Part shown: in pieces, positions 47,023 through 59,794 of the stretch
How positions within the stretch are numbered: position 1 is the first letter of the stretch
How the letters are laid out: each line of letters opens with the position of its first letter
NCBI RefSeq assembly: GCF_949987515.2
Contig: NC_082701.1
Coordinates: 36,969,755 to 37,033,754 of the forward strand
Length of the DNA: 64,000 nt
Reading direction: 5' to 3'
Origin: Delphinus delphis
Taxonomy: Eukaryota; Chordata; Mammalia; Artiodactyla; Delphinidae
Notes under the pieces: generated by a model
The model's database searches: none
What the model was told of the DNA's origin: nothing
The model's input: the letters and a program-made list of their open reading frames with translations, nothing else
Translations under genes and position numbers: made by a program

Positions 47023-47604
47023 TGCGTAAAGATGAGACAGACCAATCACATTTTTGAGTTGATTTGCAGGAGGAAATTGTTACTCCAGGAAATTTTTATA
47101 GTTGGCAGCTGTAGCTTTTATAGTCACTCAGTCCATCTTTGTCTAAGACCACACTGCTCAATTCACCCACAATGCTTAAAACACTTCTGGAAATGGCTTT
47201 AAGGAATGGGTCTTTAGAGATGTTGCATGTGGCTGAGAGAAGATTCATTCCTCTACCCACCCTCACTACTGGGCTGGCCATAGCTGTGAGATAGCTTGGA
47301 GAGACATAATCTCATTTTTGGCCTCCTGCACTATTTTGAGTGTTCCTGTGCTAATCTCTGCACTCTCTGCCCATGACTAAGAACATTCCTGGAGGACCCA
47401 TAATGACTTTTAACAAAGTCTTAGAAACTTCATCTTTCCCACCCTACTCATTGCCTGACTCTAGTGCATATTTTCTGGGGCCCAGTGGCCAACATTATAT
47501 CTGTTCAAAGACTAAGATGGCAAATCTGCTTTGCTCTCTTTATTCTGTCAACAGATATTTAGCACATGACTATTACTCCAAAGCACTGGGTGGATTTTGA
47601 AGGT
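47023..47604. other. Anonymous sequence, nothing recognised
   Basis: Frames at 47014-47202 and 47373-47600 lack domains and coding context. No repeat recognised. Confidence 0.5.
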
Positions 47605-49560
47605 TGAAGTGAAGGAAAGATAGAAAGAAAAGGAAGACATTGGTTCCTTTCTGAAGGGTCTCCCTGTTTAATAACATGGCTGGGATTGTCATGACAACAA
47701 ACCAATACATCCATGTGATAAGATGGGGAAACTAGAACAGCTGAGAGGGACCAAGAGAAAGGAGGCTATTAGCTGTATATGGGCTCAGGGAAGGTATCAA
47801 GGAGGTCATCTTAAGAAGATATATAAGATTTTAACAGAGTAATACATGTTGTAAAGGAGAGAAGAAGTGTATTTTAAGAGAGGGGAAAGAAAGAGCAAAT
47901 ATGGGGAGCTGTAAAAAGTATATGTTTGAGGCAAAGCCAAGAGTTCACTTTGGTAAAAATGAAGGACACTGAGAGAGGTGACAAGAGCTAAGAGTGAAAA
48001 CTTGAGTGGTGGATTGTACAAGACTGTGAATGTCATATCCAGTGGTTGGACCTTTATCCTCTTCATCATGGGGAGCTAGCAGGGAGATTTCAATCATTCA
48101 ACAAGTCAGGCCTCATTTTAGTCCCTGAGAGGATAACACTTGGAAAAAAATAAAATTAGATGAAAAAGTTCTGCTGTCTTAGAGCTTGCATTCTTGTATG
48201 AAGACAAATACAACAAACAAAATAAGCAAAATATGTTGCATGTCAGGTGGTGCCATGGCTAAGTTGTTTCCCAGAAAAAGATATGTTGAAGTCTTAACCC
48301 CTGGTACCTGTGTATGCGAACTTATTTGGAAATAATCTTTGCAGATGTAATCAACTTAAGATGATGTCATACTGGATTATGGTGAGCCCTAAATTCAATG
48401 GCTGTTGTTCTTGTAAGAAGGTCATGTGATGATGAAGGAAGAGATTAGAGTGATGCATCAGTAAGCCAAGGAACACCAAGTATTCATGTCAACCACCACA
48501 AGCCAGGAAAAGGCATGGAACAGGTTCTCCCTTAGAGCCACCAGAAGGAATCAGCCTTTCCAGCACTTTGATTTCAGATTTCTGGCCTCAAGAACTGTGA
48601 GACAATAGATTTTTATTGTTTTAAGTCACCCACCCAGTTTGTGGTGATTTGTTACAGCAGCCTTAGGAATATAATATAGATGTTAATAATTGCTAAAAGA
48701 AGAAAATGCTGGGAAGGGGAATAGGAAATGCTGGGAGGGTGGGAGGAGTGCTATTTTAAATAGTATTAGAAAGCTTTACCGAGAATAAGACATCAAATCA
48801 AAGACCTGGGTGGGTTAAATTTGTAAGCCGTTGGATATTACAAGGAGAATGTTCCTAGCAGGGGAAAGAGAACAGCAAATGCAAAGGTCCTAAGAGAACA
48901 GCAAATGCCCAGCCTGTTCTAGAGGAAGCTAAGAGGCAGAAGTAGGGACTAGGAGAAGTAAAGGGCAATGATGTCAGGGGGATTCCAGAGGCCATATCAT
49001 GTAAGGTCTAATATGCTATTATAAGGATTTTACTTTTACTCTGAGAAAGATGAGGGACTTCTGTAGTGTTGTAAGTAAACTGACAATCTACTTTATGGCT
49101 TAAAAGAATCACTCTTTATTGAGAATTGCTGAATGGGTTCAAAGGCCAAGTCAGGGCAGCCAGTGAAAAGGTTATTGCAACAATCCAGGGGAGGGTTATT
49201 GTGTCTTGACCCAAGGTGGCAGCAGAAGAGTTGGTGAAAAGTATTCAAATTCTGAATATAATTTGAAAGTTGATCAACAAGATGGGTTAAATATTAAATG
49301 TAAGAGAAAGAGAGGGGTCAAGGATGACTTCAAGATATCTGTTTGAATAGTCGAAAAGATGGAGTTATTTATCATTTTGCAGAAAAATGCAAGATGAGGT
49401 TTGTGAGAGAATATGAGTTCAGTTTGGGGTATACTGGGTTTGACATACTGATCAAACATCTAAGTAGATGTATTGAATAAGCAGTAGGGTATATGAATCT
49501 AGAATTCAGGAGAGTGCTAGGCTGAAAGTAAAATATGAAGTATGTTTAACATAGATGACA
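47605..49560. mobile_element. Very old interspersed repeat, probably L1ME 3' UTR
   Basis: The blocks GAACAGCAAATGCAAAGGTC (48869-48888), CAGAGGCCATATCATGTAAG, AGGTTATTGCAACAATCCAG and GAGAGGGGTCAAGGATGACT follow the order of a common non-coding mammalian repeat that I associate with L1ME-class 3' UTRs. The MLT1-like LTR at 48255-48680 interrupts it. Subfamily not certain. Confidence 0.5.
48255..48680 (+). mobile_element. MaLR-type (MLT1-like) LTR, plus strand
   Basis: Landmarks: TATGTTGAAGTCTTAACCCC (about 48282-48301), TATTTGGAAATAATCTTTGC, AGATGTAATCAACTTAAGAT, then CTGGCCTCAAGAACTGTGAG, a degenerate polyadenylation region and GTTACAGCAGCCTTAGGAAT. Solo LTR, no viral genes. Confidence 0.85.
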
Positions 49561-49699
49561 TTAAAAGCCATGACTGATTAAAGCAAACTAGAGATAAAGC
49601 TCACAGACTAAGCCCTGGGGCAACCATCATTAAGATGAGGAGGAGTAATTTAAAAAAAAAGAATGTATGTATCAATATATGTAGACCTGAATCACATTG

Positions 49700-49776
49700 C
49701 TGTAGAGCAGAAATTAACAAAACAGTGTAAATCAACTATACCTCAATTAAAAATAATATTAAAAAAAAGAAAAGAT
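49700..49776 (+). mobile_element. Short L1 3'-end fragment
   Basis: CAGTGTAAATCAACTATACC followed by TCAATTAAAAATAATATTAA and an A-rich tail is the terminal L1 3' UTR block, extremely 5'-truncated. Confidence 0.8.
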
Positions 49777-51586
49777 GATGAGGAGTTGAGGTAAAATCAG
49801 CAAAGGAGACTAAACTGAAGCTGCTGTGAAGGAGATGAAAAGTGGAAGAGCATGATATCGTGGGAGCCAGGAGAAGAAAGTGTTCCCAGGTGGAAGGAGC
49901 TGCATGTGTGTCAAGTATGATGAATACTAAAACTGACCATCGGATCAACAATACTGAGGTTGGTCAAGGGTCATTAGTGATGTTGACAAGAGCAATAGTA
50001 ATGAGTAGAAGAAGAAAAACATGATTAGCATGTGTCTGTGAGAAAATGGGATGTGAGTTGCACATGATACTGACTTGAGGAATTTTGCTGTAAAGAACAG
50101 CAGAGAAATAGGCTTATATCTCAAGGGGGAAGAGTGATCAAGAGAGGATTTTGTTTTAAGTTGGGAAGAATAACAGCATGTGTATAAGATGATAGAAATG
50201 ATCCAAGTGAGGGAAAGAAACTTGTTTATTATTTTTAGTTAGTTTGCATATATGCAATATATATGTGTATGTGTGTATACACATATATATACACACAAGT
50301 TCATTGATCTTCCCCAAATAAAAGCAAACCAAAGTTTAGTTCATTAAGATAACTATGGAATAAATATGAGAAGGTTATGACTATTAATAGTTTGATGTTA
50401 TTCCTTCTGGACCTGTACTACACACATAAAATCTATCCCATTGATGAAGTGTTCCACCAGTACCTTAACTAAGATGGGCCCCAGCATAATTACATTTGTT
50501 GGAAGCACAACCTCTCTTTTCTAAGAGAAGTGCCAAACTAATACTTTATTCCAGGAAAGGAGAATAAATGATGACTTCTGAGGTTTTTTAAAGGAAAACT
50601 TGCCTGGACCCCTTGGTGGATTCCCTAGAGATGGAAGAAAGGTGGCAACACTGGGTCTCTGAGCTGGTAGATTCCAGTCTTGACTCTCTCCCTGACAGGG
50701 ACCTGGAAGTTGCTTAGAGAGTTGAGCATGGAAAGCCACACTCTTAGCTGATGTTAGCTCAAAAGGCATGCAGAGCATCCTCCACTGAGTACCAAGTATA
50801 GATGTCTAGGTCAGGGACTTATACTTATAGTATAAGCCAAGTACCACCATCGTAAACCCCACTGTGGGAAGCAAGTCTTCACAGTCACATCTTGTGAAAG
50901 TCAGCCACATTCAGCTGCATCATTTGAGGCTGGAAGTTAGATTGACATCCTCTCCCAACACACACATACAGACACAAAACAACCCACACAACACAAACAT
51001 GTACTATTCACAATTGGCATTCACGAGGCTCTAAGGTTTTAGGACAATTTTGGGGATGGGCAACCAAAAGTGAGAGAACTTCGATTTTCTTGTACTAAGG
51101 CTCAAATGGTCAGCTGGGAAAAATAAAGAGGGGTATGATGATATAATACTATGAATTTATTATTTGTTTATTTTTTCCAAGAAATGCAGGCTTTAATTGA
51201 ATTCTGTAATATAACATTTGAGTTTTGAATGATAAGAGCAATAATTCTAGATAATACTTGCTATAAAATAGTTCCAAAGTTTTCTAATACAGCAGTTAAA
51301 TATACTCATTTGGACTACAAACAAATGTGAGAAAATGCTAACATACTCTGCTCCTTTCCCCCTTTCCCATCTTCAAGCTGCAGAAGGTGGCAAAGGAGTT
51401 TTTACAGATGCTTTTCTATCTTGGGTTGGGAATAATGACGCCATGTCCATAGCCACAGTGTTCTGTCAAATTGCTTGTAATGCCATGGAGAAAAATCACA
51501 TAACCAATTACTTGTAATCATAGGGACCCTGCCAACAAACTTAAATTCTTCCTTCTCTAAAATATTTCTTGGTAGATAGTCCTAGT
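49777..51586. other. Mostly anonymous sequence; TA/CA microsatellite
   Basis: A TA/TG/CA microsatellite lies at about 50245-50297. The 85-codon minus frame at 50521-50778 and the 60-codon plus frame at 51335-51517 have no recognised domain. No interspersed repeat recognised. Confidence 0.5.
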
Positions 51587-51594
51587 TAATATAT

Positions 51595-51600
<6 letters not shown>

Positions 51601-51630
<30 letters not shown>

Positions 51631-51821
51631 GATACGCGGGCCTCCCACTGCTGTGGCCTCTCCCGCTGCAGAGCACAGGCTCCGGACGCGCAGGCTCAGC
51701 GGCCATGGCTCACGGGCCTAGCCGCTCCGCGGAATGCGGGATCTTCCCAGACCGGGGCACGAACCCGTGTCCCCTGCATCGGCAGGCGGACTCTCAACCA
51801 CTGCGCCACCAGGGAAGCCCC
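51601..51821 (-). mobile_element. CHR-2-type tRNA-derived SINE, minus strand
   Basis: T tail to about 51628, body GCGATACGCGGGCCTCCCAC to GCCACCAGGGAAGCCC. Flanks TAATATATTCTTT (51587-51599) and TAATACATTCTTT (51822-51834) differ by one base. Near-consensus, so fairly young. Confidence 0.95.
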
Positions 51822-51944
51822 TAATACATTCTTTCTCTATTTAAATTTCCATTTTTTTTCCCTCAATGCTCCTTGACCATACTTTACTTCAAGTAATCTC
51901 TCCTATCTCCCAGTCTACTCAAGAGGCACCAAGGCTCAGTAGGT

Positions 51945-52190
51945 GTAGGGAATGTGGTGTAATGAAGACCCACAGGCTGTGGACTAAAACTAGTCTTACT
52001 TCAGATTAATAGTTCACTATTAATGTCCTTGCCATTCATAGAGAGTGCTTTGGGCAAAGTACTTAACCTCTCTGATTTGCTTCTTACATTAAAATGGAGA
52101 TGAGACCTAATGACTTCAGAACATCCAGCAACAATGTCCCGCACAAATGCTAATGCTATTTTTATTGGTATTATTATCAATATTAACCCA
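51945..52190 (+). mobile_element. MIR SINE
   Basis: GGCAAAGTACTTAACCTCTC (about 52053-52072) is the MIR core, followed by ATTAAAATGGAGATGAGACC and a 3' AT-rich part. Confidence 0.75.
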
Positions 52191-52254
52191 ATAATCTCAT
52201 TTCTAAAAGATCTCAAAGTCCTTTAAAAATCACTAAGTTTAAAATACCTCAGTA

Positions 52255-52380
52255 TTATCTATATCCTTCTCTCTCTCTATATATAATGGATATATAGGTA
52301 TCTATATACCTATATCTCTATACAGATGGATACAGATGGATATAGAGATTTTCTCTCTCTCTGTCACTCTGTCTCTGTAA
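52255..52380. repeat. Simple repeats (CT, TA and GATA-like)
   Basis: TCTCTCTCTC, TATATA and imperfect TATAGATACAGATGG-like units just left of the L1 3' end. Confidence 0.8.
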
Positions 52381-52629
52381 TTTTATTTTATTTATTTTTA
52401 TTTATTTGTTTTAATTTTTGAATTTTATTTATTTTTTTGTACAACAGGTCCTTCTTAGTCATCAGTTTTATACACATCAGTGTATACATGTCAATCCTAA
52501 TTGCCCAATTCATCAAACCCCCACCCCCAACCCCCAACCGCTTTCCCCCCTTGGTGTCCATATGTTTGTTCACTACATCTGCGTCTCAATTTCTGCCCTG
52601 AAAGCCGGTTCATCTGTACCATTTTTCTA

Positions 52630-55600
52630 GGTTCCACATATATGCACTAACATACGATATTTGTTTTTCTCTTTCTGACTTACTTCACCCTGTAGACAGT
52701 CTCTAGATCCATCCACGTCTCTACAAATGACCCAATTTCGTTCCTTTTTATGGCTGAGTAATATTCCATTGTATATATGTACCACATCATCTTTATCCGT
52801 TCATCTGTCAATGGGCATTTAGGTTGCTTCCATGACCTGGCTATTGTAAATAGTGCTGCAATGAACATTGGGGTGCATGTGTCTTTTTGAATTATTATTT
52901 TCTTTAGGTATATGCCCAGTAGTGGGATTGCTGGATCATATGGTAATTCAATTTTTAGGTTTTTAAGGAACCTCCATACTGTTCTCCATAGTGGCTGTAT
53001 CAATTTACATTTCCACCAACAGTGCAAGAGGGTTCCCTTTTCTCCACACCCTCTTCAGCATTTATTGTTCATAGATTTTCTGATGATGCCCATTCTAACT
53101 GGTTTGAGGTGATACCTCATTGTAGTTTTGATTTGCATTTCTCTAATAATTAGTGATGTTGAGCAGCTTTTCATGTGCTTCTTGGCTATCTGTATGTCTT
53201 CTTTGGAGAAATGTCTATTTAGCTCTTTTTTGGATTGCATTGTTTGTTTTTTTTAATATTGAGCTGCATGAGCTGTTTATATATTTTGGAGATTAATCTT
53301 TTTTTTTTTTTTTTTTTTTTTTTGCGGTACGCGGGCCTCTCACTGTTGCGGCCTCTCCCGTTGTGGAGCACAGGCTCCGGACGCACAGGCTCAGCGGCCA
53401 TGGCTCACGGGCCTAGCCGCTCCGCGGCATGTGGGATCTTCCCAGACCGGGGCACGAACCCGCGTCCCCTGCATCGGCAGGCGGACTCTCAACCACTGCG
53501 CCACCAGCGAAGCCCCTTGGAGATTAATCTTTTGTCTGTTGATTCATTTGCAAATATTTTCTCCCATACTGAGGGTGGTCTTTTCATCTTCTTTATGGTT
53601 TCCTTTGCTGTGCAAAAGCTTTTGAGTTTCATTATGTCCCACTTGTTTATTTCTGTTTTTATTTCCATTGCTTTAGGAGGTGGATCAAAAAAGATCTTAC
53701 TGTGATTTATGTCAAAGAGTTTTCTTCCTATGTTTTCCTCTAAGAGTTTTATAGTATCTGGTCTTTCATTTAGTTCTTTAGTCCATTTTGGGTTTATTTT
53801 TGTGTATTGTGTTAGGGAGTGTTCTACTTTCATTCTTTTACATGTAACTGTCCAGTTTTCCCAGCACCACTTACTGAAGAGACTGTCTTTTCTCCATTGC
53901 ATATCCTTGCCTCCTTTGTCATAGATTAGTTGACCATAGGTGCATGGGTTTATCTCTGGCCTTTCTATCTTGTTCCACTGATATATGTTTCTGTTTTTTT
54001 TGTGCCAGTACCATATTGTCTTGATTACTGTAGCTTTGTAGGATAATCTGAAGTCAGGGAGTCTGATTCCTCCAGCTCCGATTTCTTCCCTCAAGACTGC
54101 TTTGGCTATTCGGGGTCTTTTGTGTGTCCAAGCAAATTTTAAGATATTTTTGTTCTAGTTCCATAAAAAATGCCACTGGTAATTTGAATGGGATTGCATT
54201 GAATCTGTACCTTGCTTTGGGTAGTATAGTCATTTTCACAATATTGATTCTTCCAATCCAAGAACATGGTATATCTCTCCATCTGTTGGTATCATCTTTA
54301 ATTTCTTTCATCAGTGTCTTTTAGTTTTCTGCATACAGGTCTTTTGTCTCCATAGGTAGGTTTATTCCTAGGTATGGTAATGGTAATGGCAATGGTAAAT
54401 GGGAGTGTTTCCTTAATTTCTCTTTCAGACTTTTCATCATTAGTGTATGGGAATGCAAGAGATTTCTGTGCATTAATTAATCCTGCAACTTTACCAAATT
54501 CATTGATTACCTCTAGTAGTTTTCTGGTGGCATCTTTAGGAGTCTCTATGTATAGTATCATGTCATCTGCAAATAATGACAGTTTTACTTCTTCTGTTCC
54601 AATTTATATTACTTTTATTTCTTTTTCTTCTCTGATTGCTGTGGCTAGGACTTCCAAAACTATGTTGAATAATAGTGGTGAGAGTGCACAGCCTTGTCTT
54701 GTTCCTGATCTTAGAGGAAATGCTTTCAGTTTTTTACCATTGAGAATGATGTTTGCTGTGGGTTTGTCATATATGGCCTTTATTATGTTGAGGTAAGTTC
54801 CCTCTATGCCCACTTTCTGGAGAGTTTTTATCATAATCGGTGTTGAATTTTGTCAAAAGCTTTTTCTGCATCTATTGAGATGATCATATGGATTTTCTTC
54901 TTTAATTTGTTAATATGGTGTATCACATTGATTTATTTGCATATATTGAAGAATCCTTGCATCCCTGGGATAAATCCCACTTGATCATGGTGTATGATCC
55001 TTTTAATGTGTTGTTGGATTCTGTTTGCTAGTATTTTGTTGAGGATTTTTGCATCTTTATTCATCAGTGATATTGGTCTGTAATTTTGTTTTTTTGTAGT
55101 ATCTTTGTCTGGTTTTGGTATCAGGGTGATGGTGGCCTCATAGAATGAGTTTGGGACTGTTCCTTCCTCTGCAATTTTTTGGAAGAGTTTGAGAAGAATG
55201 GGTATTAGCTGTTCTCTAAATGTTTGATAGAATTCACCTGCGAAACCATCTGGTCCTGGACTTTTGTTTGTTGGAAGATTTTTAATTGCAGTTTCAGTTT
55301 CATTACTTCTGACTGGTGTGCTCATACATTCTATTTCTTCTTGGTTCAGTCTTAGAAGGTTATACCTTTCTAAGAATTTGTACATTTCTTCCAGATTGTC
55401 CATTTTATTGGCATCGATAGAGTTGCTTGTAGTAGTCTCTTAGGATGCTTTGTATTTCGGTGGTGTCTGTTGTAACTTTTTCTTTTTCATTTCTAATTTT
55501 ACTGATTTGAGTCCTCTCCCTCTTTTTCTTGATGAGTCTGGCTAATGGTTTATCAATTTTGTTGATCTCCTCAAAGAATTAGCTTTCAGTTTTATTGATC

Positions 55601-56670
55601 TTTGTTATTGTTTTCTTTGTTTCTATTTCATTTTTTTTTTCTGCTCTGATCTTTATGATTTCTTTCCTTCTACTAACTTTGGTTTTTGTTTGTTCTTCTT
55701 TTTCTAGTTCCTTTAGGTGTAAGGTTAGATTGTTTATTTGAATTTTTTCTTGTTTCTTGAGGTAGGCTTGTATACCTATAAACTTCCCTCTTAGAACTGC
55801 TTTTGCTGCATCCCATAGTTTTTGGGTCATCGTGTTTTCATTGTCATTTGCCTCTAGGTATTTTTTGATTTCCTCTTTGATTTCTTCAGTGATCTCTTGG
55901 TTATTCAGTAACATATTGTTTAGCCTCCATGTGTTTGTGTGTTTTACGTTTTTTTTCCCCTGTAATTCTTTTCTAATCTCATAGCATTGTGGTTGGAAAA
56001 TGTGCTTGATATGATTTCAATTTTCTTAAATTTACTGAGGCTTGATTTGTGACCCAAGATGTGATCTATCTTGGAGAATGTTCCATGTGCACTTGAGAAG
56101 ATAGTGTAACCTGCTGTTTTTGGATGGAATATCCTATAAATATCAATTAAATCTATCTGGTCTATTGTGTCATTCAAAACTTTTGTTTCCTTATTTATTT
56201 TCATTTTGGATGACCTGTCCATTGGTGTAAGTGAGGTCTAAAGTCCCCCACTATTATTGTGTTACTGTTGATTTCCTGTTGTATAGTTGTTAGCAGTTGC
56301 CTTATGTATTGAGGTGTTACTATGTTGGGAGCCTATATATTTATAATTGTTATATCTTCTTCTTGGATTGATCCCTTGATCATTATGTAAAGTCCTTCCT
56401 TGTCTCTTGTAACATTCTTTATTTTAAAGTCTATTTTACCTGATATGAGTATTCCTACTCCAGCTTTTTTTTGATTTCCATTGGCATGGAATATCTTTTT
56501 CCATCCCCTCACTTTCAGTCTCTATGTGTCCCTAGGTCTGAAGTGGGTTTCTTGTAGACAGCATATAGATGGGTCTTGTTTTTGTATCCATTCAGCAAGA
56601 CTGTGTCTTTTGGCTGGAGCATTTAATCCATTCACGTTTAAGGTAATTATCGATATGTATGTTCCTATGA
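52630..56670 (-). pseudogene. L1 ORF2 remnant with intact FADD motif
   Basis: The endonuclease start is near 56665 (decayed L-N-V-N-G-L-N) and its end lies in the frame at 55944-56222. A 156-codon frame at 54933-55403 holds the first reverse transcriptase block ([12 protein letters not shown]) and the following [12 protein letters not shown] is at 54562-54573. A 201-codon frame at 53489-54094 covers the region after the polymerase. The C-terminal Cys-rich region lies to the left of the SINE at 53303. Several frameshifts and stops separate these pieces. Confidence 0.92.
53303..53516 (-). mobile_element. CHR-2-type tRNA-derived SINE, minus strand, in L1 ORF2
   Basis: TTGGAGATTAATCTTTT is repeated exactly at 53286-53302 and 53517-53533. 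T tail, then GCGGTACGCGGGCCTCTCAC to CCACCAGCGAAGCCCC. L1 ORF2 continues on both sides. Confidence 0.96.
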
Positions 56671-56699
56671 CCATTTTTTAAATTGTTTTGTTTTTGTTT

Positions 56700-57640
56700 T
56701 TGTAGGTTCTTTTCTTCTCTTGTGCTTCCCATGTAGAGAACTTCCTTTAGCATTTGTTGTAGAGCTGGTTTGGTGGTGCTGAATTCTCTTAGCTTTTGCT
56801 TGTCTGTAAAGGTTTTGATTTCTCTATCTAATCTGAATGAGATACTTGCCAGGTAGAGTAATCTTGGTTTTAGTTTCTTCCCTTTCATCACTTTAAGTAT
56901 ATCATGCCACTCCCTTGGCTTGTAGAGTTTCTCCTGGGAAATTAGCTGTTAACCTTATGGGAGTTCCCTTGTATGTTATTTGTCATTTTTCCCTTTCTGC
57001 TTTCAATAATTTTTCTTTGTCTTTATATTTTGCCATTTTGATTACTATGTGTCTCAGTGTGTTTCTCCTTGGGTTTATCCTGTATGGGACTCTCTGTGCT
57101 TCCTGGACTTGGGTGGCTATTTCCTTTCCCATGTTAGGGAAGTTTTCGAGGATAATCTCTTCAAATATTTTCTCAGGTCCTTTCTCTCTCTCTTTTCCTT
57201 CTGGGACCCCTATAATGTGAATGTTGCTGTGTTTAATGTTGTCCCAGAGGTCTCTTATGCTGTCTTCGTGTCTTTTTATTCTTTTTTCTTTATTCTGTTC
57301 TGCAGCTTTGAATTCCACCATTCTGTCTTCCAGGTCACTTATCTGTTCTTCTGCCTCAGTTATTCTGCTATTGATTCCTTCTAGTGTAGTTTTCATTTCA
57401 GTTATTGTATTGTTCGTCTCTGTTTGTTTGTTGTTTAATTCTTCTAGGTTTTTGTTAAACATTTCTTGCATCTTCTCCATCTTTGCCTTCATTCTTTTTC
57501 TGAAGTTCTGGATCATCTTCACTATCATTATTCTGAATTCCTTTTTTTGGAAGGTTGCCTATCTCCACTTCATTTAGTTTTTTTTTTTCTGGGGGTTTAT
57601 CTTCTTCCTTTATCTGGTACATAGCCCTCTGCCTTTTCAT
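56700..57640 (-). pseudogene. L1 ORF1 remnant
   Basis: A 181-codon frame at 56983-57528 covers the coiled coil (heptad-like E-A-E-E-Q-I-S-D-L-E-D-R-M), the RRM (L-R-D-L-W-D-N-I-K; G-V-P-E-G-K-E) and N-T-L-R-H-I-V-I-K-M-A-K. The C-terminal domain follows in another frame at about 56700-56890. The ORF1-ORF2 gap is short, unlike the L1 at 3101. Confidence 0.9.
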
Positions 57641-57644
57641 CTTG

Positions 57645-58540
57645 TCTATCTTTTTGTGAATGTGTTTTTTGTTCCACAGGCTGCAGGATTGTAGTTCTTC
57701 TTGCTTCTACTGTCTGTCCTCTGGTGGATGAGGCTATCTAAGAGGCTTATACAAGTTACCTGATGGGAGGGACTGGTGGTGGGTAGAGCTGACTGTTGCT
57801 CTGGTGGGCAGAGCTCAGTAAAACTTTAATCTGATTGACTGATGTTGGGTGGGGCTGGGTTCCCCCTCTGTTGGTTTTTTGGCCTGAGGTGACCCAACAC
57901 TGAGCCTACCTGGGCTCTTTGGTGGGGCTAATGGCGGACTCTGGGAGGGCTCAAGCCAAGGAGTACTTCCCAGAACTTCTGCTGCCAGTGTCCTTGTCCC
58001 CATGGTGAGCCACAGCCACCACCTGACTCTGCAGGAGACCCTCCAACACTAACAGGTAGGTCTGGTTCAGTCTCCCCTGGGGTCACTGCTCCTTCCCCTG
58101 GGTCCTGATGCACACACCACTTTGTGTGTGCCCTCAAAGAGTGGAGTCTCTGTTTCCCCCAGTCCTATCGAAGTCCTGCAATCAAATCCCACTAGCCTTA
58201 AAAGTCTGATTCTCTAGGAATTCCTCCTCCCATTGCCGGACCCCCAGCTTGGGAACCTGACGTGGGGCTCAGAACCTTCACTCTAGTGGTTGGACCTCTG
58301 TGGTATAAGTGTTATCCAGTCTGTGAGTCACCCACCCAGCAGTTATGGGATTTGATTTTACTGTGATTGTGGCCCTCCTACCATTTCATTGTGACTTTTC
58401 CTTTTTCTTTGGATGTGGGGTATATTTTTTGGTGAGTTCCAGTGTCTTCCTCTTGATGATTGTCCAGCAGCTAGTTGTGATTCTTGTGTTCTCACAAGAG
58501 GGAGTGAGAGCACTTCCTTCTACTCTGCCATCCTGGTTCC
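57645..58540 (-). promoter_or_regulatory. L1 5' UTR
   Basis: GC-rich region between ORF1 and the L1 5' end, related to but much shorter than the 5' UTR at 25420-27927. Blocks such as GGTTTTTTGGCCTGAGG (about 57873-57889) have a counterpart near 25690. Expected to have held the internal promoter. Confidence 0.75.
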
Positions 58541-58549
58541 TAATCAATA

Positions 58550-59794
58550 CTACGATTTATGAAACAGTTTTTTATTAATTTATTTATATTTATATGTGTT
58601 GTACATGTCTAAATACAGATATCTTTGTATATATTATATATAAATATATATGCACATATATAACATAGATAATACTGCATGTGTTATATTATTTTGCAAG
58701 TTTCTTTCATTCTGTTTTTTTTTTGTTGTTGTTGTTGTTTTCTTTTTAGCCAAAAATACAAGATAGGTACCTATTTTAAAGTCAGGGCTTATATGTCTAT
58801 TCTTTCTCTTCAGCCACTGTGAAAGTATTCCACAGTATCCAACCATGGCCCTATTAATGAGCCTTTAGAATACTTCTGTTTCTTTACTACTGCTTCTAAC
58901 ATTTTGCACTTGAGCAAGCATCCCAATAGGATATGTTTCTAGAAGTGGAACTACAGAGTCAAAAAGTCACAGACTTGTAATTTTGATGGATTCTGCCAAA
59001 TTGTTCTTCCCTGAGCTGTCTCCCTATCACAATAGTACAAGATGTTCCTTTTCTCCCTTAGCTTTGCCAACCCAGATATTATCAGTATTTAAAAATTTTG
59101 CCAATCTGGTATGTAAAAAATGCTATCTCACTGTGACTGAGTTTGCATTTTCCTGATTGCTAGTGAGGTTCATCAGTTTTTCATATGTTTATTTGCCTTT
59201 TGTATTTTCATGTGACTTGCCTATTCTTACCCTTTGCTCTTTTTTTCTATTATATAAGACTCATATTGATTTTGATGAGTTTGTTATACATTATGAATGT
59301 TAACTATTTTTCTGTTTCATGTGTTGCAAATATTTTTTTCTATTTTATCATTTGTTTTTTAAGTGTGTTATTAGAGACTTTTGCTGGCATACAGAAACTT
59401 CCATTTTTAAGATATAGAATCTGTAAATCTTTCCCTTTGTCGTTTCTGGGTTTTGTCCTTGCTTGGGAAATCCTTCTTTAGCATAATATTATAAAAACAT
59501 TATTCTATTAATTTAATCATTGTGGGTTTTTTTTTAAACATTTATGCCTATAATCCATCTCAGAATTATTCTTAGTCTGTTTTGTGATGAAGTGATCTAA
59601 CATTTTCCAGTTACTCAATTTATTGAATAAATCATGCATCACCACTTATTTGAAATGCAACTAAGTTCTTCCGTGTGTATGGGTCTGTACTGTGCTTTCT
59701 CTTTCAGTTTCTCTCTTCATCTATTCATGCACCAATACCACAGGGTTAATTGTTGCTATTTTATCATTTGATATATTTTTACATCTAACTTTTT
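58550..59794 (-). mobile_element. Very old L1 (L1ME-like), minus strand
   Basis: Decayed blocks in minus-strand L1 order: AATAGGATATGTTTCTAGAA (58926-58945), TCTGCCAAATTGTTCTTCCC, TTTGCATTTTCCTGATTGCT, CTAGTGAGGTTCATCAGTTT and CTCTTCATCTATTCATGCAC. Homologous to 34500-36060. A TA-rich stretch at 58620-58670 lies inside. Confidence 0.75.

Larger units (their letters stand above)
52400..58540 (-). mobile_element. Near full-length L1, minus strand, with one SINE
   Basis: Read on the minus strand, it begins near 58540 (AACCAGGATGGCAGAGTAGA, as in cetartiodactyl L1 5' ends). It runs through a 5' UTR (about 57645-58540), ORF1 (about 56700-57640), ORF2 (about 52630-56670) and a 3' UTR ending in T-rich DNA at about 52400-52438. 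Without the SINE it is about 5.9 kb. I could not find a convincing TSD, because both flanks are T/A-rich. Long frame pieces survive, so it is younger than the two other full-length copies, but many stops remain. Confidence 0.94.

Noticed and set aside
51335..51517. Possible exon: pyrimidine-rich run with CAG-like acceptor near 51377 followed by an open frame
   Set aside because: No recognisable domain, no clear donor, and the frame ends within 50 codons. It could be a decayed pseudogene, but nothing shows that.
52380..58600. TSD for the L1 at 52400-58540
   Set aside because: Both flanks are A/T-rich and several weak matches are possible; none is convincing enough to report.
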